NCBI GenBank assembly: GCA_026315105.1 | Contig: CM048746.1 | Span: forward strand, 140,164,730 to 140,228,729 | Direction of reading: 5' to 3' | DNA: 64,000 nt | From: Locusta migratoria | Lineage: Eukaryota > Arthropoda > Insecta > Orthoptera > Acrididae | Part shown: piece by piece, positions 62,224 through 64,000 of the stretch | Numbering within the stretch: the first letter of the stretch is position 1 | Layout: the number at the start of each line of letters is the position of its first letter | Made by a program: the position numbers and the translations under genes | Notes under the pieces: model-generated | Told to the model about the DNA's origin: nothing | Database searches by the model: none | The model's input: only the letters and a program-made list of their open reading frames with translations

Positions 62224-62386
62224 AATAATTCACTGTTCGCATACAGAAAGCCAGAACTGTTGATAGAAATTCATCAGTATTCTACAATTGTAAATAACAA
62301 TATACGCGATACCCGCAATGGATTTACATTGACTAACGTGTTAACGGTCTGAGGCGCACAGGTCCACTTACATACTGCCAAATGAC

Positions 62387-62502
62387 TAGGGTTGCCAGAT
62401 TGAACTCGATGCAGGCCCGGAGACCAGACGGCCCCCCCCCCCCCCCCACCCAACTGCGACTAACTCCCCCCCCCCCCTCCAACCAGGAATACACGTGAAT
62501 TC

Positions 62503-62541
<39 letters not shown>

Positions 62542-62999
62542 AGTTGACACTTTGCCGCAACAGTGTTTGCTTAATAATGCGATAGCCGATTACTACCGAC
62601 GCAACAATGAAAAGTTTTCAGAGGAAGAATAGAAAAGTAGCGTTTTGTTGCAATAAGAAATTTACATTTATATAAAGTTTTTCATAATTACTAGAGAGGA
62701 GCCGGCCGGGAATGGCCGAGCTCACTGAGGCGTCTTGCCACGGTGCGCGAGGCTGCTCCCGCCAGAGGTTCGAATCCCCCCCCCAGGGCATGGACGTTGT
62801 GTTCGTCCTTAGTTTAAGTTACGTTAAGTTCGATGTAGATCGTCGCTACATGAGCATAGTACTTAAAAAGCGTCGTAAAAAAAAGGTTAAGATGAAGGTT
62901 ACATTCAAGCCCGGAGATGAGAGTCATTGGCCCGTAGACCCGGAGAATTCATTCCAAACCCGGGCACTCCGGGCGGCGCCCGGAGATCTGGCAACCCTA
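62387..62999. mobile_element. Non-autonomous hAT-like element with 8-bp TSD
   Basis: Terminal inverted repeats TAGGGTTGCCAGAT (62387-62400) and the exact mirror (62986-62999) are flanked by CAAATGAC (62379-62386 and 63000-63007). GCCCGGAG words lie inside both ends. The interior has poly-C runs (62432-62447 and 62467-62477), a poly-A run (62504-62540) and a SINE. There is no transposase. The 8-bp duplication fits hAT. Confidence 0.88.
62700..62832 (+). mobile_element. SINE, A-type, 3' truncated
   Basis: Head GGCCGAGCTCACTGAGGCG and GAGGTTCGAATCCCC, followed by the start of the tail (TCGTCCTTAGTTTAAG). The rest of the tail is missing. Confidence 0.8.
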
Positions 63000-63201
63000 C
63001 AAATGACTGAGGCTTGTCGCTCGACTCACGTCGTCAACAGTAACACTCCGCGCTAGTCACTTCGTTTTTGTTCTACAGTGTTGCGCCTGTAATCTTTCTA
63101 TTAAACTTACATTGAAATAATTTTTAAACAACAGAAGCATAGCTTAATATAATTACATTGTATAAGCAGACATATTTAAATTCATCGCAGTATATTAAAT
63201 A

Positions 63202-64000
63202 CACTCCTGGCCATTAAAAATGCTACACCACGAAGATAACGTGCTGCAGACGCGAAATTTAACCGACAGGAAGACGATTCTGTGATATGCAAATGATTAG
63301 CTTTTCAGAGCAGTCACATAAGATAGCCGCCGGTGGCGAAACCTACAACGTGCTGACACGAGGAAAGTTTCCAAACAATTTCTCAGCACAAACAGCAGTT
63401 AACCGGCAATGCCTGGTGAAACGATGTTGTGATGCCTCATAAGAAGGAGAGATGCGTACCATTACGATTCCGACTTTGATAAAGGTCGCATTGAAGCCTA
63501 TCGCGATTGCGGTTTATCGTATCGCGACATTGCTGCTCGCGTTGTTCGCGATGCAATGACTGAAAGCAGAATATGGAATCGGTGGGTTCAGGAGGGCAAT
63601 ACGGAACGCCGTGCTGGATCCCAACGACCCCGTAATACTAGCAGTCAAGATGACAGGCATCTCATCCGCATGACTGTAACGGATCGTGCAGCGAGGTCTC
63701 GATCCCTGAGTCAACAGATGGGGACGTCTGCAACGCAACAACCATTTACTCGAACAGTTCGACGAAGTTTGCAGCAGCATGAACCATCAGCTCTCAGACC
63801 AGGGCTGCGGTTACCCTTATCGCTGCATCACAGACAGAAGCGTCTGCGATGGTGCACGCAACGAAAAACCTGGGTGCACGAATGGCAAAACGTTCTTTTT
63901 TTTTCGAATGAATCCAGGTTCTGTTTACAGCATCATGATGGTCGCATCCGTGTTTGGCGACATCGCGGTGAACGCACATTGGAAGCATGTATTCGTCATC
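63202..64000 (+). mobile_element. Tc1-like element, cut by window end
   Basis: Starts after TA (63200-63201) with CACTCCTGGCCATTAAAAAT. It is the same family as the element at 48804, without the SINE. The 3' end is outside the window. Confidence 0.92.
63432..64000 (+). CDS. Tc1-like transposase, partial, nearly intact frame
   Basis: The family's ATG is at 63432, but a 2-bp deletion before 63469 shifts the frame. From 63469 frame 1 is open to the window edge. It reads SDFDKGRIEAYRDCGLSYRD (helix-turn-helix), ESRIWNRWVQEGNTERRAG, LRLPLSLHHRQKRLRWCTQR, TWVHEWQNVLFF and NESRFCLQHHDGRIRVWRH. At 63907-63909 the codon AAT gives Asn where the first catalytic Asp (DESRF) is expected, so the enzyme would be inactive even if the frame were restored. 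The remaining catalytic residues lie beyond the window. It is in far better condition than the copy at 49220. Confidence 0.85.

Noticed and set aside
1..64000. LTR retrotransposons or endogenous viral sequences
   Set aside because: No gag, protease, integrase, envelope or paired LTR pattern was seen; all RT sequences are of LINE type.

Overview
This window looks like intergenic or intronic DNA from a large, repeat-rich insect genome. The SINE families and the overall style point to an orthopteran, most likely a Schistocerca-type grasshopper; this is recognition from memory and was not checked by search. I find no convincing host protein-coding exon, rRNA or functional tRNA gene. Nearly everything I can identify is a mobile element, usually broken and often nested inside another.

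Layout. 1-2.7 kb: a decayed LINE with endonuclease and reverse transcriptase. 2.7-11 kb: low-copy DNA with palindromic elements, SINEs, a deletion derivative of a mariner (7.2-8.1 kb) and a cassette bounded by inverted repeats (9.1-9.9 kb). 12.5-15.3 kb: a SINE, a Penelope-like element (PLE) remnant and a non-autonomous hAT element with an 8-bp target duplication. 15.5-18.3 kb: a possible Harbinger-like element. 18.3-24.7 kb: four LINE remnants, one holding a SINE that itself holds an inverted SINE dimer. 25.9-31.9 kb: LINE and PLE pieces, a nested pair of palindromes and a Helitron-like element built on a ~147-bp tandem repeat. 32-41 kb: SINE clusters, a TA-flanked MITE, a mariner interrupted by a SINE within a SINE, and a LINE. 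41-46 kb: a piggyBac-like relic, a tRNA-headed palindrome and a palindromic PLE end. 46.4-50.4 kb: two Tc1-like elements. 50.4-60.7 kb: PLE palindromes, LINEs, SINE dimers, a second piggyBac-like copy and a ~0.5-kb inverted duplication. 61-64 kb: SINEs, a hAT element and a third Tc1-like element cut by the window edge.

The most interesting signal is a set of about a dozen palindromic elements that share a core resembling the hammerhead ribozyme: CTGANGA, a short hairpin, then GAAA. In the best copies the hairpin is a perfect 5-6 bp stem whose sequence differs between copies, and GAAA is followed by a short, often self-complementary, segment ending in GTC or GTA. Two of these elements enclose remnants of a GIY-YIG-type PLE reading frame, and two others have a 10-20 bp target duplication plus a ~20-35 nt one-sided tail. 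I read them as Penelope-like retroelement termini; folding and cleavage remain to be shown.

Nesting gives a relative chronology: LINEs, mariners, Tc1, PLE and hAT elements are hosts, while the tRNA-derived SINEs (families A and B here) are usually the youngest insertions. Many have clear 9-14 bp target duplications.
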